From Deltaproteobacteria bacterium (GTDB lineage: Bacteria > Desulfobacterota > Syntrophobacteria > Syntrophobacterales > Syntrophobacteraceae), in assembly GCA_021793275.1 (NCBI GenBank), contig JAJYTC010000033.1, forward strand, positions 1 through 32,792: a stretch of 32,792 bases of DNA, in the 5' to 3' direction. A program made the position numbers and the translations under genes. A model generated the notes under the pieces. The model did no database searches. It had not been told where the DNA came from and saw only the letters and a program-made list of their open reading frames with translations. Below, one piece after another: positions 10,056-17,791 of the stretch; the first letter of the stretch is position 1, and every line of letters starts with the position of its first letter.

Positions 10056-11217
10056 CTTTCTCCAGTTGATCCGCCGCGCTCAACGCGGCAAACTCAAGGT
10101 TTATCTTGGCTACGGACCCGGAGTCGGCAAAACCTGGCAGATGCTCTTGGAGGGGCATCGCCTCAGGGAAGCGGGCGTCGATGTCGTTGTCGGTCTGGTG
10201 GAAACTCATGGGAGGGCCGAAACCGCTAAGCTGGTCGAAGGTCTGGAAGTCGTCCCGAGAAAGCAGATTAACTACCGGGGGATACTGCTGGAGGAAATGG
10301 ACCTCGACGCCCTGCTGGCTCGGCATCCCGAAGTGGCGCTGGTCGATGAACTGGCCCATACGAACGTTCCCGGAGGCGAGAACGCAAAAAGGTATCAGGA
10401 CGTGCAGGATCTGCTCGCGGCCGGCATTCACGTTATCACCACCATGAATGTTCAGCACCTGGAAAGCCTGTACGATACGGTGGAGAAGTTGGTCGGCGTT
10501 AAAGTGCACGAGCGGCTGCCCGATTCGATTCTCGCCGAAGCAGACGAGATAGTAAACGTCGACCTTGCGCCCGAAGACCTTCATCAGCGTATGAAAGAGG
10601 GGAGAATCTATCCCGGGGAAAGAGTGTCCACGGCCCTGGAAAATTTCTTCAAGCGCAATAACTTGAATGAGTTGCGCGAACTGGCTTTCCGGGAGCTTGC
10701 ATCTCAGATCGACCTCAAGCGCCGGAGCACTCCCCAGGAGGAGCAGTCGACCGCCCCCGACCAGGTGATGGTATGTCTCAGTTCGCGCGGCCCTAACAGC
10801 GCAGGTCTTTTGCGCTACGGATCGAGGCTTGCCGGTCGCTTGAACCGCAACTGGTACGCCGTTTATGTGCAGCGGCCTTCCGAATCTCCTACGGCCATCG
10901 ATGCCACCACCCAGCGCTATCTCTCCGAGACCCTTACTCTGGCCAACGCCCTTGGCGCCATTGTCTTTACCTATAAGGGCGAGGATATTGTCGACACCAT
11001 CCTCCATTTCGCAGCCGAATACCGTGTGGGGCATATCGTGATCGGCAGGCCGGGTCCTCTTTCGTTATGGAAACGGCTGCTCGGACGAAAAACGGTCGTC
11101 GAACGGTTGATTCTAAAAGCGCACGGATTGACCGTAGTCGTGGTGGACGCCAAAGCCGAACCAAAAGCGGCAGGTATCGACAAACAGCAACAGTCGCTCG
11201 ATTATGCGGCGGCTTAA
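10033..11217 (+). CDS. kdpD: Truncated KdpD: sensor/ATP-binding domain plus universal stress domain, no kinase
   Basis: The product has 394 residues, whereas full KdpD is about 890. Residues 18-230 form the KdpD N-terminal domain with Walker A GPGVGKT (28-34) and Walker B-like LVDELAHTN. Residues about 250-375 form a universal-stress-protein-like domain with an IVIGRPG segment. The four-helix membrane region, histidine phosphotransfer domain and ATPase domain are all absent. No remnants follow the TAA at 11215, because a convergent gene begins within 45 bp. Such short KdpD proteins are known in several lineages and are thought to modulate another kinase or the pump. With no kdpE here, the KinB-like kinase upstream is the obvious possible partner (inference). 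Confidence 0.92.
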   Translation: MAEDKALSFLQLIRRAQRGKLKVYLGYGPGVGKTWQMLLEGHRLREAGVDVVVGLVETHGRAETAKLVEGLEVVPRKQINYRGILLEEMDLDALLARHPEVALVDELAHTNVPGGENAKRYQDVQDLLAAGIHVITTMNVQHLESLYDTVEKLVGVKVHERLPDSILAEADEIVNVDLAPEDLHQRMKEGRIYPGERVSTALENFFKRNNLNELRELAFRELASQIDLKRRSTPQEEQSTAPDQVMVCLSSRGPNSAGLLRYGSRLAGRLNRNWYAVYVQRPSESPTAIDATTQRYLSETLTLANALGAIVFTYKGEDIVDTILHFAAEYRVGHIVIGRPGPLSLWKRLLGRKTVVERLILKAHGLTVVVVDAKAEPKAAGIDKQQQSLDYAAA

Positions 11218-11259
11218 TGGCCTCGACTATTGTAACGTGATCGCTAACCCGTTCACCAA

Positions 11260-11610
11260 TCAAGGTTTTATATAGGCAAATCCATCCTGCTGGAGACGAA
11301 CCAGTTCCACAATTCCCGCGGGTACCACCTCACAGCCTTCGATCAGCTCATCGCGCCCGATGTGAAGGCCGGTAAGGGAGTTGTTACAGAGCAGCAAGCG
11401 CAGGCCTTTGTCGCGCAATTCCGCGATCCGGGCATCTGTGGAGAGCGCGGAACGCTTTTCGAAAAGCCTGACTGCCTGCCCGTTGGCCAGCACGCAGACC
11501 TGGGCGTCTTTCCCGAAAGGGTCTTTTAGCAGGTTTAAAATGTTATTAAGCGCCATGTTCATTCGATCGGGATCATTCCAGTCAAGATGGAAAACGACTT
11601 TACAACCCAT
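11260..11610 (-). CDS. DsrE-like small protein
   Basis: The best start is the ATG at 11610, just after AGGAG (11616-11620), giving 116 residues. A longer frame to 11775 lacks such support. The sequence has the alternating strand/helix pattern of DsrE/DsrF-like proteins (HLDWNDPDRMNMALNNI near the N-terminus, GIVELVRLQQDGFAYIKP at the end), with a conserved-looking cysteine in LLLCNNSL. These are cytoplasmic proteins related to sulfur-relay subunits, and single stand-alone members have no firm function. It is convergent with kdpD (42 bp apart) and divergent from the hybrid kinase gene, so it is probably monocistronic. Confidence 0.85.
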   Translation of the reverse strand: MGCKVVFHLDWNDPDRMNMALNNILNLLKDPFGKDAQVCVLANGQAVRLFEKRSALSTDARIAELRDKGLRLLLCNNSLTGLHIGRDELIEGCEVVPAGIVELVRLQQDGFAYIKP

Positions 11611-11760
11611 GGAAGCTCCTTTCTCGCATGTTGATAATTCTCTCCTGTTACAAATTGATTTTTCGGCGTATTTTTTATCATAAAGTAACTTTTTGACGAT
11701 ATTGAAAAGTAAGGTTGCCGGTCCTCGGGATCGCCTGCGCCCGAACGGGGGGCGCGAAGG

Positions 11761-14382
11761 GTGTGTAGCGTGCAAATGAAGCGTAACTCACAAAACCCTA
11801 TGTTGAAGCAGAGAAAAAGGCTTTCGCTTAAAGTCAGCCTGGTCTACGCCGTATTGGGATCGATCTGGATTTTTTTATCCGATAAATTGACGGCAATGAT
11901 CTCACCTGACCCTGCATTCCTTGTGCGCATCTCCATAATAAAAGGGTTGGCGTTCGTCCTGTTCACGGCAATCCTTCTCTACATCATGATCCGTAGGGAC
12001 ATTTTCCGGCTCATGGATATAGAGGCTGCGCTGCGCGAGAGCGAGGCTGAATATAGAGAACTGGTTGAAAATGCCGACAGCATTATCCTGAGGATGGACA
12101 CCGAAGGCAATCTGACTTTTGTCAACGAGTACGGCCTGCGTTTTTTCGGCTATCGCCAGGAAGAATTACTTGGCAGAAACGTTGTAGGCGCCATCGTTCG
12201 GGAAAGGCAATCCACGACCTCCGTGGACCCGAAAGTGAAGATCGAGCAGATCTGTGTGGACCCGGAGCGCCATGCTAAAAATGTTTGCGAAAATATGCTG
12301 CGCAGCGGTGAAAGTGTTTGGATCGCATGGACCAATAAGCCTGTTCGTAAAAATGGGCGGGTCGAAGAAATCCTCAGCGTAGGAATTGATCTCACCGAGC
12401 GAAAACAGGCTGAGGATGCACTCAAACGTGCAAACATCCTGCTGCGAACTCTACAGGAAGCTTCGATCGGCGGTATCCTGGCGATCGATGAAAACGAAGT
12501 TATCATATCTTCAAACCAGCGGCTTCCTGCCATGTGGGGTTTTCCCGGAGTACTGGCGGCCGAAGGGCTCAACTGCCGTCCTGTGCTCGAAGCGATTGCT
12601 GAAAAAGTGAGAGGATCGGAGGAGTTTTTCGAACCTATGCTCCGCGTTGATTCAGACGGGGGCGAAACCAGCCTGGAGGAGATGGATCTCAAAGACGGGA
12701 GGGTCTTTGAAGGCTACTCTGCGCCGATCAATGGTGCGGATGGAAAGTACTATGGGCGGGTGTGGCATTTTCGCGACATTACCGAGCGCAATCTCATGGA
12801 AAGAGCCGCCGCGGAGGCCGAGGAGAAATACAGGCACATATTTGAGAATTCCATAATCGGCATATTCCAGATCAGCCGGGAGGGACATTTCCTGAGCCTC
12901 AATCACGCCATGGCCCGTGGTATGGGGTATGAATCACCGCAGGCTGCCTTGAGAGAAATCGGCAATGTAAAAGGGCTCTTCGTGCGCCCGGAACGCCATG
13001 TGGATCTTCTCAGCCTTACAAAAAAGCACGGATTGGTCGAGCAATTCGAGGTCGAGCTTTTCAGGAAGGACAAAAGCGTCATTTGGGGCAGCCTGAACCT
13101 TAGCATCGTTAAAGGAACAGACGGAAGGACCGCTTACCTGGAGGGAGCGATGCAGGACATTACCGACAGTAAGCTCCTCAGGGCACGACTGGACCAGGCG
13201 CAGAGAATGGAGGCCATCGGCACGCTGGCCGGAGGCATCGCTCACGATTTCAACAATATCCTTACGCCGATAATCGGCTACACCGAACTTTCTCTCATGT
13301 CGACCCCCGAAGACAGCAGGCTGGCCCACAACATGAGACAGGTCCTGCTTTCCGCCAATCGGGCAAGGGACCTCGTAAAGCGCATTCTAACCTTCAGCCG
13401 CGAGGCCGGGCATGAGCGAAAGCCCGTGCAGGTCAGCCTCGTCATAAGAGAAGTCCTTGATCTGCTCAGGTCTTCGCTGCCGGCCACCATCGAGATCCGT
13501 GAGGCCGTAGAAAAGAACGCGATCCACAGCACGATCATGGCCGAACCAGCCCAGATCCACCAGGTGCTCATGAACCTTTGTACAAATGCCGCGCATGCCA
13601 TGCGCGCAAAAGGCGGCACGCTCACCGTGGGCCTGGCCAACACCGAGGTTGGGCGGCCCGCCCAAAGAGGGGCGCCGGATATCGAGCCCGGACCTTACCT
13701 CAGGTTGACGGTTGCAGACACGGGTCACGGAATGGACGAGGCGGTAAGGGAGCGGATTTTCGACCCCTACTTTACCACTAAAGGCCCCGATGAAGGGACC
13801 GGACTCGGCCTCGCCGTTGTCTACGGGATCATAAAGAACCTCCGCGGGACAATCACGGTTTCAAGCAAGCCAGGACAAGGCGCCGCCTTTGACGTCTACT
13901 TCCCCGGGACCGAAACGATTCAGGCCTCTCAGTCGCTCTTGCCTGTGCCATCGCAGGCAGAATCGGGCCTGGTGCTCCTGGTCGATGACGAAAAGGCAAT
14001 AGTGGATATGACCAGGCAGATGCTCGAAACTCTTGGCTACGAAGTGGTCACCAGGCACAACGGCGCCGATGCCCTCGATGCTTTCCGGTCCGATCCGCAA
14101 GGCTTCGATGCGGTAATTACCGACATGACCATGCCTAACATGACGGGCGCCGACCTTGCCAGGGAAATGCTCGCGATCCGCAGCGATATTCCGATAATTC
14201 TTTCCACGGGATTTAGCGAGGGCTTTGACGAGAATAGTGCAAAAGCTTTGGGGATAAAGGCTTTTCTCATGAAACCCGTCGCCATGCGCGATCTCGCCTT
14301 CGTTTTGGGCAACGTTGTGGCCGGCGGCAAAAAACAAAAAGGCAAAGTAGACATGATAAGCGCGAACAGGCTGATTGCCTGA
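11761..14382 (+). CDS. PAS-rich hybrid sensor histidine kinase with C-terminal receiver
   Basis: The product has up to 873 residues. The frame opens with GTG 11761, but GTG 11770 or ATG 11776 fit the GAAGG at 11756-11760 better. Two membrane helices (about 25-47 and 58-80) have almost no loop between them, so sensing is probably cytoplasmic or within the membrane. Three PAS domains follow (about 90-215, 220-345, 350-475). The HisKA domain has H495 in GGIAHDFNN. The ATPase domain carries NLCTNAAHAM, DTGHGMDE and GTGLGLAV, and a receiver domain with D788 (VITDMTMPN) completes the protein. The kinase core is NtrB-like. No dedicated output gene is adjacent, so its target is unknown. It has its own intergenic upstream region. 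Confidence 0.92.
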   Translation: MCSVQMKRNSQNPMLKQRKRLSLKVSLVYAVLGSIWIFLSDKLTAMISPDPAFLVRISIIKGLAFVLFTAILLYIMIRRDIFRLMDIEAALRESEAEYRELVENADSIILRMDTEGNLTFVNEYGLRFFGYRQEELLGRNVVGAIVRERQSTTSVDPKVKIEQICVDPERHAKNVCENMLRSGESVWIAWTNKPVRKNGRVEEILSVGIDLTERKQAEDALKRANILLRTLQEASIGGILAIDENEVIISSNQRLPAMWGFPGVLAAEGLNCRPVLEAIAEKVRGSEEFFEPMLRVDSDGGETSLEEMDLKDGRVFEGYSAPINGADGKYYGRVWHFRDITERNLMERAAAEAEEKYRHIFENSIIGIFQISREGHFLSLNHAMARGMGYESPQAALREIGNVKGLFVRPERHVDLLSLTKKHGLVEQFEVELFRKDKSVIWGSLNLSIVKGTDGRTAYLEGAMQDITDSKLLRARLDQAQRMEAIGTLAGGIAHDFNNILTPIIGYTELSLMSTPEDSRLAHNMRQVLLSANRARDLVKRILTFSREAGHERKPVQVSLVIREVLDLLRSSLPATIEIREAVEKNAIHSTIMAEPAQIHQVLMNLCTNAAHAMRAKGGTLTVGLANTEVGRPAQRGAPDIEPGPYLRLTVADTGHGMDEAVRERIFDPYFTTKGPDEGTGLGLAVVYGIIKNLRGTITVSSKPGQGAAFDVYFPGTETIQASQSLLPVPSQAESGLVLLVDDEKAIVDMTRQMLETLGYEVVTRHNGADALDAFRSDPQGFDAVITDMTMPNMTGADLAREMLAIRSDIPIILSTGFSEGFDENSAKALGIKAFLMKPVAMRDLAFVLGNVVAGGKKQKGKVDMISANRLIA

Positions 14383-14967
14383 TTACCTGTTTTCTTAAAC
14401 TTTTGCCTTTTTACTCTTGCCTTCCCCATAAAGCCCTTCAGCCCGCCGGCGCGATGCGATGCCCGTTTACTTTCCCATCGAATTCAAATGCAACCTCGAT
14501 TTGCGGGAGTAGCTACCGAAAAACCCGAATACATCCCTTCTAGAAACATTTCTGTGAGCAACTCTTTGTTTTCTTCCTGTTATCGATTCCACAACGGCTG
14601 GCGCGCGTGCTGAAAAACCTCGTACGGTAAATCCGGACATAATAGTCAGGTCGCTCAAAAATACTGTTCCCACCCAATTTCAAAAGAGGACGAATTTGTC
14701 TAATTTTCCCTATAGATTATCCCACCTGTTTGATTCTTCGTTTTACGTGCTTACCTACCTGCCCCGGAAAGCCAGGCCCCCCGCCCTGGCTTTCTTTTTT
14801 CTTTTTTTGGCCCTGATCCAAAAAGATGGAGAGAAAATCCCGCAAAGCCTGCTGCCCATCTTTGCTTTTTCCTGTGGACGCGACTTCGAAAAAGGGCCTC
14901 CGGGGGTTGCTGGCAGGCGGGAAAAGCTTTATAAAGAGCGCTCATTTTCGGTGAGAAAAGGTGTGAA
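14383..14967. other. 585-bp region without a convincing gene
   Basis: The stretch between the hybrid kinase and the zinc-ribbon gene holds one strong terminator (14767-14800). A second, weaker hairpin (GCAAAG 14842-14847 with CTTTGC 14860-14865) is followed by five T. Frames on both strands in this region have no recognisable protein character. A non-coding RNA ending at the strong terminator is possible, but I found no clear promoter for it. Confidence 0.6.
14767..14800 (+). terminator. Strong rho-independent terminator 385 bp downstream of the hybrid kinase
   Basis: A perfect 10-bp stem (GAAAGCCAGG with CCTGGCTTTC) encloses an 8-nt loop and is followed by TTTTTTC and seven more T. It faces right. 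The nearest upstream gene end is at 14382, so it terminates either a long 3' UTR or an unrecognised short transcript. Confidence 0.88.
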
Positions 14968-15213
14968 ATGAAGATTATCTGCCCATCATGTCAATACGTT
15001 GGAGAAAGCAAGGCAATTGCCAAAGGCTCCAGGAAAATCGAGATTGCGCTCTGGTGCTGCTTACTTTTGCCGGGTATACTGTATACCATGTGGCGACAGT
15101 CGCAGGAAGGCCGCTACGAGGGGTGTCCGGAGTGCCTGGAATCTAAAGTCAGGGTGCTGAAAAGAAAAGACTGGAAGCTCTATGAGCGCAGCGGCAGATT
15201 GCCGTCAAACTAG
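14968..15213 (+). CDS. Small zinc-ribbon membrane protein
   Basis: This 81-residue protein has CPSC near the N-terminus (C5, C8) and CPEC at about 54-57, a split zinc ribbon. Between them is one hydrophobic helix (LWCCLLLPGILYTMWRQ). The arrangement resembles the many small bacterial proteins with a GxxYxxWR hydrophobic motif next to a zinc ribbon, and no function is established for them. The gene starts at ATG 14968 after AAAAGG. It lies 30 bp before the Fe-S/DUF3786-like gene and is likely co-transcribed with it. Confidence 0.78.
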   Translation: MKIICPSCQYVGESKAIAKGSRKIEIALWCCLLLPGILYTMWRQSQEGRYEGCPECLESKVRVLKRKDWKLYERSGRLPSN

Positions 15214-15243
15214 GAGTTTAAACCGGGCCGGGAGATTCGGACC

Positions 15244-16080
15244 ATGGATCGGGATGTATTGAAGACCAGGGTGGCGCCCCTGGAGCTGTACAAATGTACG
15301 CCCCGGACCAACTGCGGGGAATGCGGCAGCAAGACTTGTCTTGCTTTCGCAACTCTCGTCGTTACCGGACAGGAGAAGATTACCGCCTGCCCCTACCTGG
15401 ATGAAGAGCAGGTCAAACCCCTGCGGGACCGGCTTGAAGAACAGCTCGCAGCGGGTGTCGGAGTTAGCCGTGAGGGTTTCGAAAAGACAATGGAATTTCT
15501 ATCCGGGGAAATCAAAAAGTGCGATTTCCGCGTGCAGGCCGAGACCATCGGGGCTGAGGTGAAAGAAGGGCAGGGCGGCTTCGACCTTATTTTGCCCTAT
15601 TTCAACGAAGTCGTTCTGGTTACGAAGTCCGATATAGAAAACCTGTCCGGCGGCGCGTTATCGGCTTGGGAAAAAATTCTCATCTTCAATTACGTCATCG
15701 CCGGGGGAACCGAGCCTTCCACCGTATGGGTGGGGATGGAAAGCCTGCCCAATTCGGTTTCCAAGATCAAAAGTTTGAAGGCCCACTGCGAAGAGCCGTT
15801 GGCCCGACTCTACGGTGGCAGAATCGATGCCTTTTCAAAAGCGGTTCTTCCCCGGGGGCGCGAGATTTGTCTCAAGGACCAGGGGGTGGATTTTGCCGCC
15901 GAATTTGCCGTCTTCCCCAAGCTTGCAATCCGCTTGCTCTTCTGGGATGAAGTCAGGGATGAGGGCTATGCGTGCCGGGTCAAATTCCTTTTCGACAGCA
16001 GGGTCCTGCAGGTGCTCGACCTGGAGTCGCTCCTTTTTGCTTGCGAGCAGATTACGGACCGTCTTAGCGGTAAGGTGTAG
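15244..16080 (+). CDS. Fe-S cluster protein with C-terminal DUF3786-like region
   Basis: The product has 278 residues. The N-terminal 45 residues carry a CxxC-x4-C-x16-C motif (NCGECGSKTC, later ACPYL). This matches the Fe-S domain of the large corrinoid Fe-S protein/acetyl-CoA synthase gamma subunit. The remaining 220 residues look like DUF3786, a family seen mainly in anaerobes, with a conserved IFNYVIAGG-like core. The function is unknown; a cytoplasmic role in one-carbon, corrinoid or redox metabolism is a guess from the Fe-S motif. The start is ATG 15244. It sits between the zinc-ribbon gene and the permease, all on the same strand. Confidence 0.82.
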   Translation: MDRDVLKTRVAPLELYKCTPRTNCGECGSKTCLAFATLVVTGQEKITACPYLDEEQVKPLRDRLEEQLAAGVGVSREGFEKTMEFLSGEIKKCDFRVQAETIGAEVKEGQGGFDLILPYFNEVVLVTKSDIENLSGGALSAWEKILIFNYVIAGGTEPSTVWVGMESLPNSVSKIKSLKAHCEEPLARLYGGRIDAFSKAVLPRGREICLKDQGVDFAAEFAVFPKLAIRLLFWDEVRDEGYACRVKFLFDSRVLQVLDLESLLFACEQITDRLSGKV

Positions 16081-16095
16081 ACATTTCCTCACGTA

Positions 16096-16115
16096 AAAGG
16101 AGGACTCAAGCCACG
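16096..16115 (+). promoter_or_regulatory. Perfect ribosome-binding site in front of an ACG start codon
   Basis: AAAGGAGG at 16096-16103 is followed nine bases later by ACG at 16113-16115, in frame with the permease. No ATG, GTG or TTG is in frame between the previous stop and the TTG at 16152. The spacing fits initiation at the ACG. Confidence 0.65.
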
Positions 16116-17741
16116 GCAAAAGGACTTAAACGCGAGCTGAATCTGCTCGATTTGACAATGGTGGGGCTTGGCGCAATAATCGGCTCCGGCTGGCTTTTCG
16201 CTTCCCAGAAGGCAGCCAACCTGGCCGGCCCGGCGGCTATCATCGCCTGGATTATCGGCGGTGCGGCAATCACATTTATCGCTCTTGTCTACGCGGAAAT
16301 GGGCGCCATGCTTCCGGTGGCGGGCGGCCTGGTCCGTTATCCCCAGTATTCTCACGGCAATTTTGTGGGATACATAATGGGGTTTGCATGTATAACGGCC
16401 TATTCCACCGTAATAGCTATCGAGGCCGAGGCGGTGGTTCAGTACATGAGCGCCTATATCCCGCCGCTTTATGTCCACAATGCCATGACCCTGGCCGGCT
16501 GGCTTGTTACCCTCTTATTCATTGTCCTGTTTTTTTTGCTCAATTACTTCAGTGTCAGAATTTTTGCCAAGGTCAATACCATTGTTACACTCCTGAAATT
16601 TATCACGCCGCTCCTTGTGGTATTCGTCTTTTTCACCAGGTTTCATGCGGCAAATTTTCATTTCGGAGGCGGTTTCGCTCCCTTCGGCCTGTCGGGCATT
16701 TTCTCGGCGGTCTCCTCGGGCGGCGTGGTGTTTGCCTTTCTTGGCTTCCGGATAGCGGTCGATTTGGGGGGCGAGGCAAAAAACCCCGGGCGCGACGTCC
16801 CGCTGTCCATCATTATTGGGCTCGCCATCGGCATTGTCCTCTTTGCCCTGCTGCAGACCTGCTTTGTCGGGGCGCTCACTCCGGCCTCTTTGAGCAAAGG
16901 TTGGGGCCATTTCGGTTTCAAGGCGCCATTCGCCGACCTGGCTTTGCTGCTGGGTTTCACCTGGCTGGCGCCTGTCCTTTTTGCCGATGCTTTGATTTCA
17001 CCTGCCGGTACAGGCAATATCTTCACCGCCTCGACCGCCCGGCTCATCCTCGTCCAGGCAAACAATGGTCTTTGGTGGAATATCTTCAGGGGTATAGACG
17101 AAAAGTCGGGTGTGCCTCGGGCGGCCCTGTGGCTGACTCTTATTTTGTCCATAATCTGGACCGCTCCTTTTCCGAGCTGGAATCAGCTGGTCGGCTTAGT
17201 CTCCGGCGCGGTCGTGTTCACCTACATGGTCGGACCGGTGTCGGTGCTCGCGTTCCGCACAACCGCGGCCGATATGCACCGGCCGCTTCCGCTTAAAGGA
17301 CTGCCGGTGATCGCCCTCGCAGCATTCATCGTCGGGACCCTTCTCATTTACTGGAACGGATGGGAGACCGACTGGGTGGTTGTAACGGTCGATCTGTGCA
17401 GCCTGGTGCTTTACGCCTATTTTATGGTAGCTCACGAGAACCTGCGAAAGGACCTCGGCAAGAACATCAGGGCCGGTATCTGGCTGGTGGCTTATATGCT
17501 CTTCCTGCTGGCCGTTTCCTACGCAGGGTCCAGGCGCTTCGGCGGCCACAATCTGATAAAATATCCCGAAGACCTGCTGGTGGTTGTGATCGGCGCAATC
17601 GGCTTCTTTTTCTGGGGTCTCGCTTCAGCCTTCGTAACTCCCGAGATAGAAGCGGCGCTGCTCGCTCAGGAAAAGAGCGAAAAGGTGCTTGCGGAACAAT
17701 TGCACGAGGAGGTGACTGTCCAGCCTGTAGGCGGCCTGTGA
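16113..17741 (+). CDS. APC-family amino-acid permease
   Basis: A start at ACG 16113 gives 542 residues with about 12 membrane helices. The frame's first ordinary start, TTG 16152, would cut into helix 1. The N-terminal segment KGLKRELNLLDLTMVGLGAI and the glycine-rich IGSGWLF motif are typical of the APC (amino acid-polyamine-organocation) superfamily. Further segments (GAMLPVAGG.VRYPQYSHG, FAFLGFR.AVDLGGEAKNP) look most like the Bacillus YveA-type aspartate:proton symporters. It should import an amino acid with protons across the inner membrane. The substrate is not determined. It starts 32 bp after the DUF3786-like gene and is convergent with the M48 protease gene. Confidence 0.92.
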   Translation, partial: TAKGLKRELNLLDLTMVGLGAIIGSGWLFASQKAANLAGPAAIIAWIIGGAAITFIALVYAEMGAMLPVAGGLVRYPQYSHGNFVGYIMGFACITAYSTVIAIEAEAVVQYMSAYIPPLYVHNAMTLAGWLVTLLFIVLFFLLNYFSVRIFAKVNTIVTLLKFITPLLVVFVFFTRFHAANFHFGGGFAPFGLSGIFSAVSSGGVVFAFLGFRIAVDLGGEAKNPGRDVPLSIIIGLAIGIVLFALLQTCFVGALTPASLSKGWGHFGFKAPFADLALLLGFTWLAPVLFADALISPAGTGNIFTASTARLILVQANNGLWWNIFRGIDEKSGVPRAALWLTLILSIIWTAPFPSWNQLVGLVSGAVVFTYMVGPVSVLAFRTTAADMHRPLPLKGLPVIALAAFIVGTLLIYWNGWETDWVVVTVDLCSLVLYAYFMVAHENLRKDLGKNIRAGIWLVAYMLFLLAVSYAGSRRFGGHNLIKYPEDLLVVVIGAIGFFFWGLASAFVTPEIEAALLAQEKSEKVLAEQLHEEVTVQPVGGL

Positions 17742-17753
17742 TGCGAACCCCGT

Positions 17754-17770
17754 GGGGGGCACAGCTCCCC
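17754..17770. terminator. Weak hairpin between the convergent permease and protease genes
   Basis: GGGGGGC and GCTCCCC form a 7-bp stem (one G-T wobble) with a 3-nt loop in the 50-bp gap between two convergent genes. The T-run is poor on both sides, so termination is only suggested by position. Confidence 0.35.
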
Positions 17771-17791
17771 GCGCCTTTGCCCCTTGCTCTT

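Noticed and set aside
11215-11260. Truncated kdpD as a frameshifted full-length gene
   Set aside because: No membrane or kinase sequence follows in any frame; a convergent gene starts within 45 bp.
11611-11775. N-terminal extension of the DsrE-like protein to 11775
   Set aside because: The added residues are unlike the family, overlap the hybrid kinase start region, and the internal ATG at 11610 has a good ribosome-binding site.
14821-14910. CGCAAAGCC next to hairpins, reminiscent of a cyclic di-GMP (GEMM) riboswitch
   Set aside because: The other conserved parts of the aptamer (GGCAAACC-like segment, tetraloop stem and the GGTAGCGGGGTTACC-like strand) are absent.
14696-14971. 91-codon frame whose stop overlaps the zinc-ribbon start (ATGA), with an AGAGGA before a TTG
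   Set aside because: It runs through a strong rho-independent terminator including its T-run, and the product shows no domain or family character.
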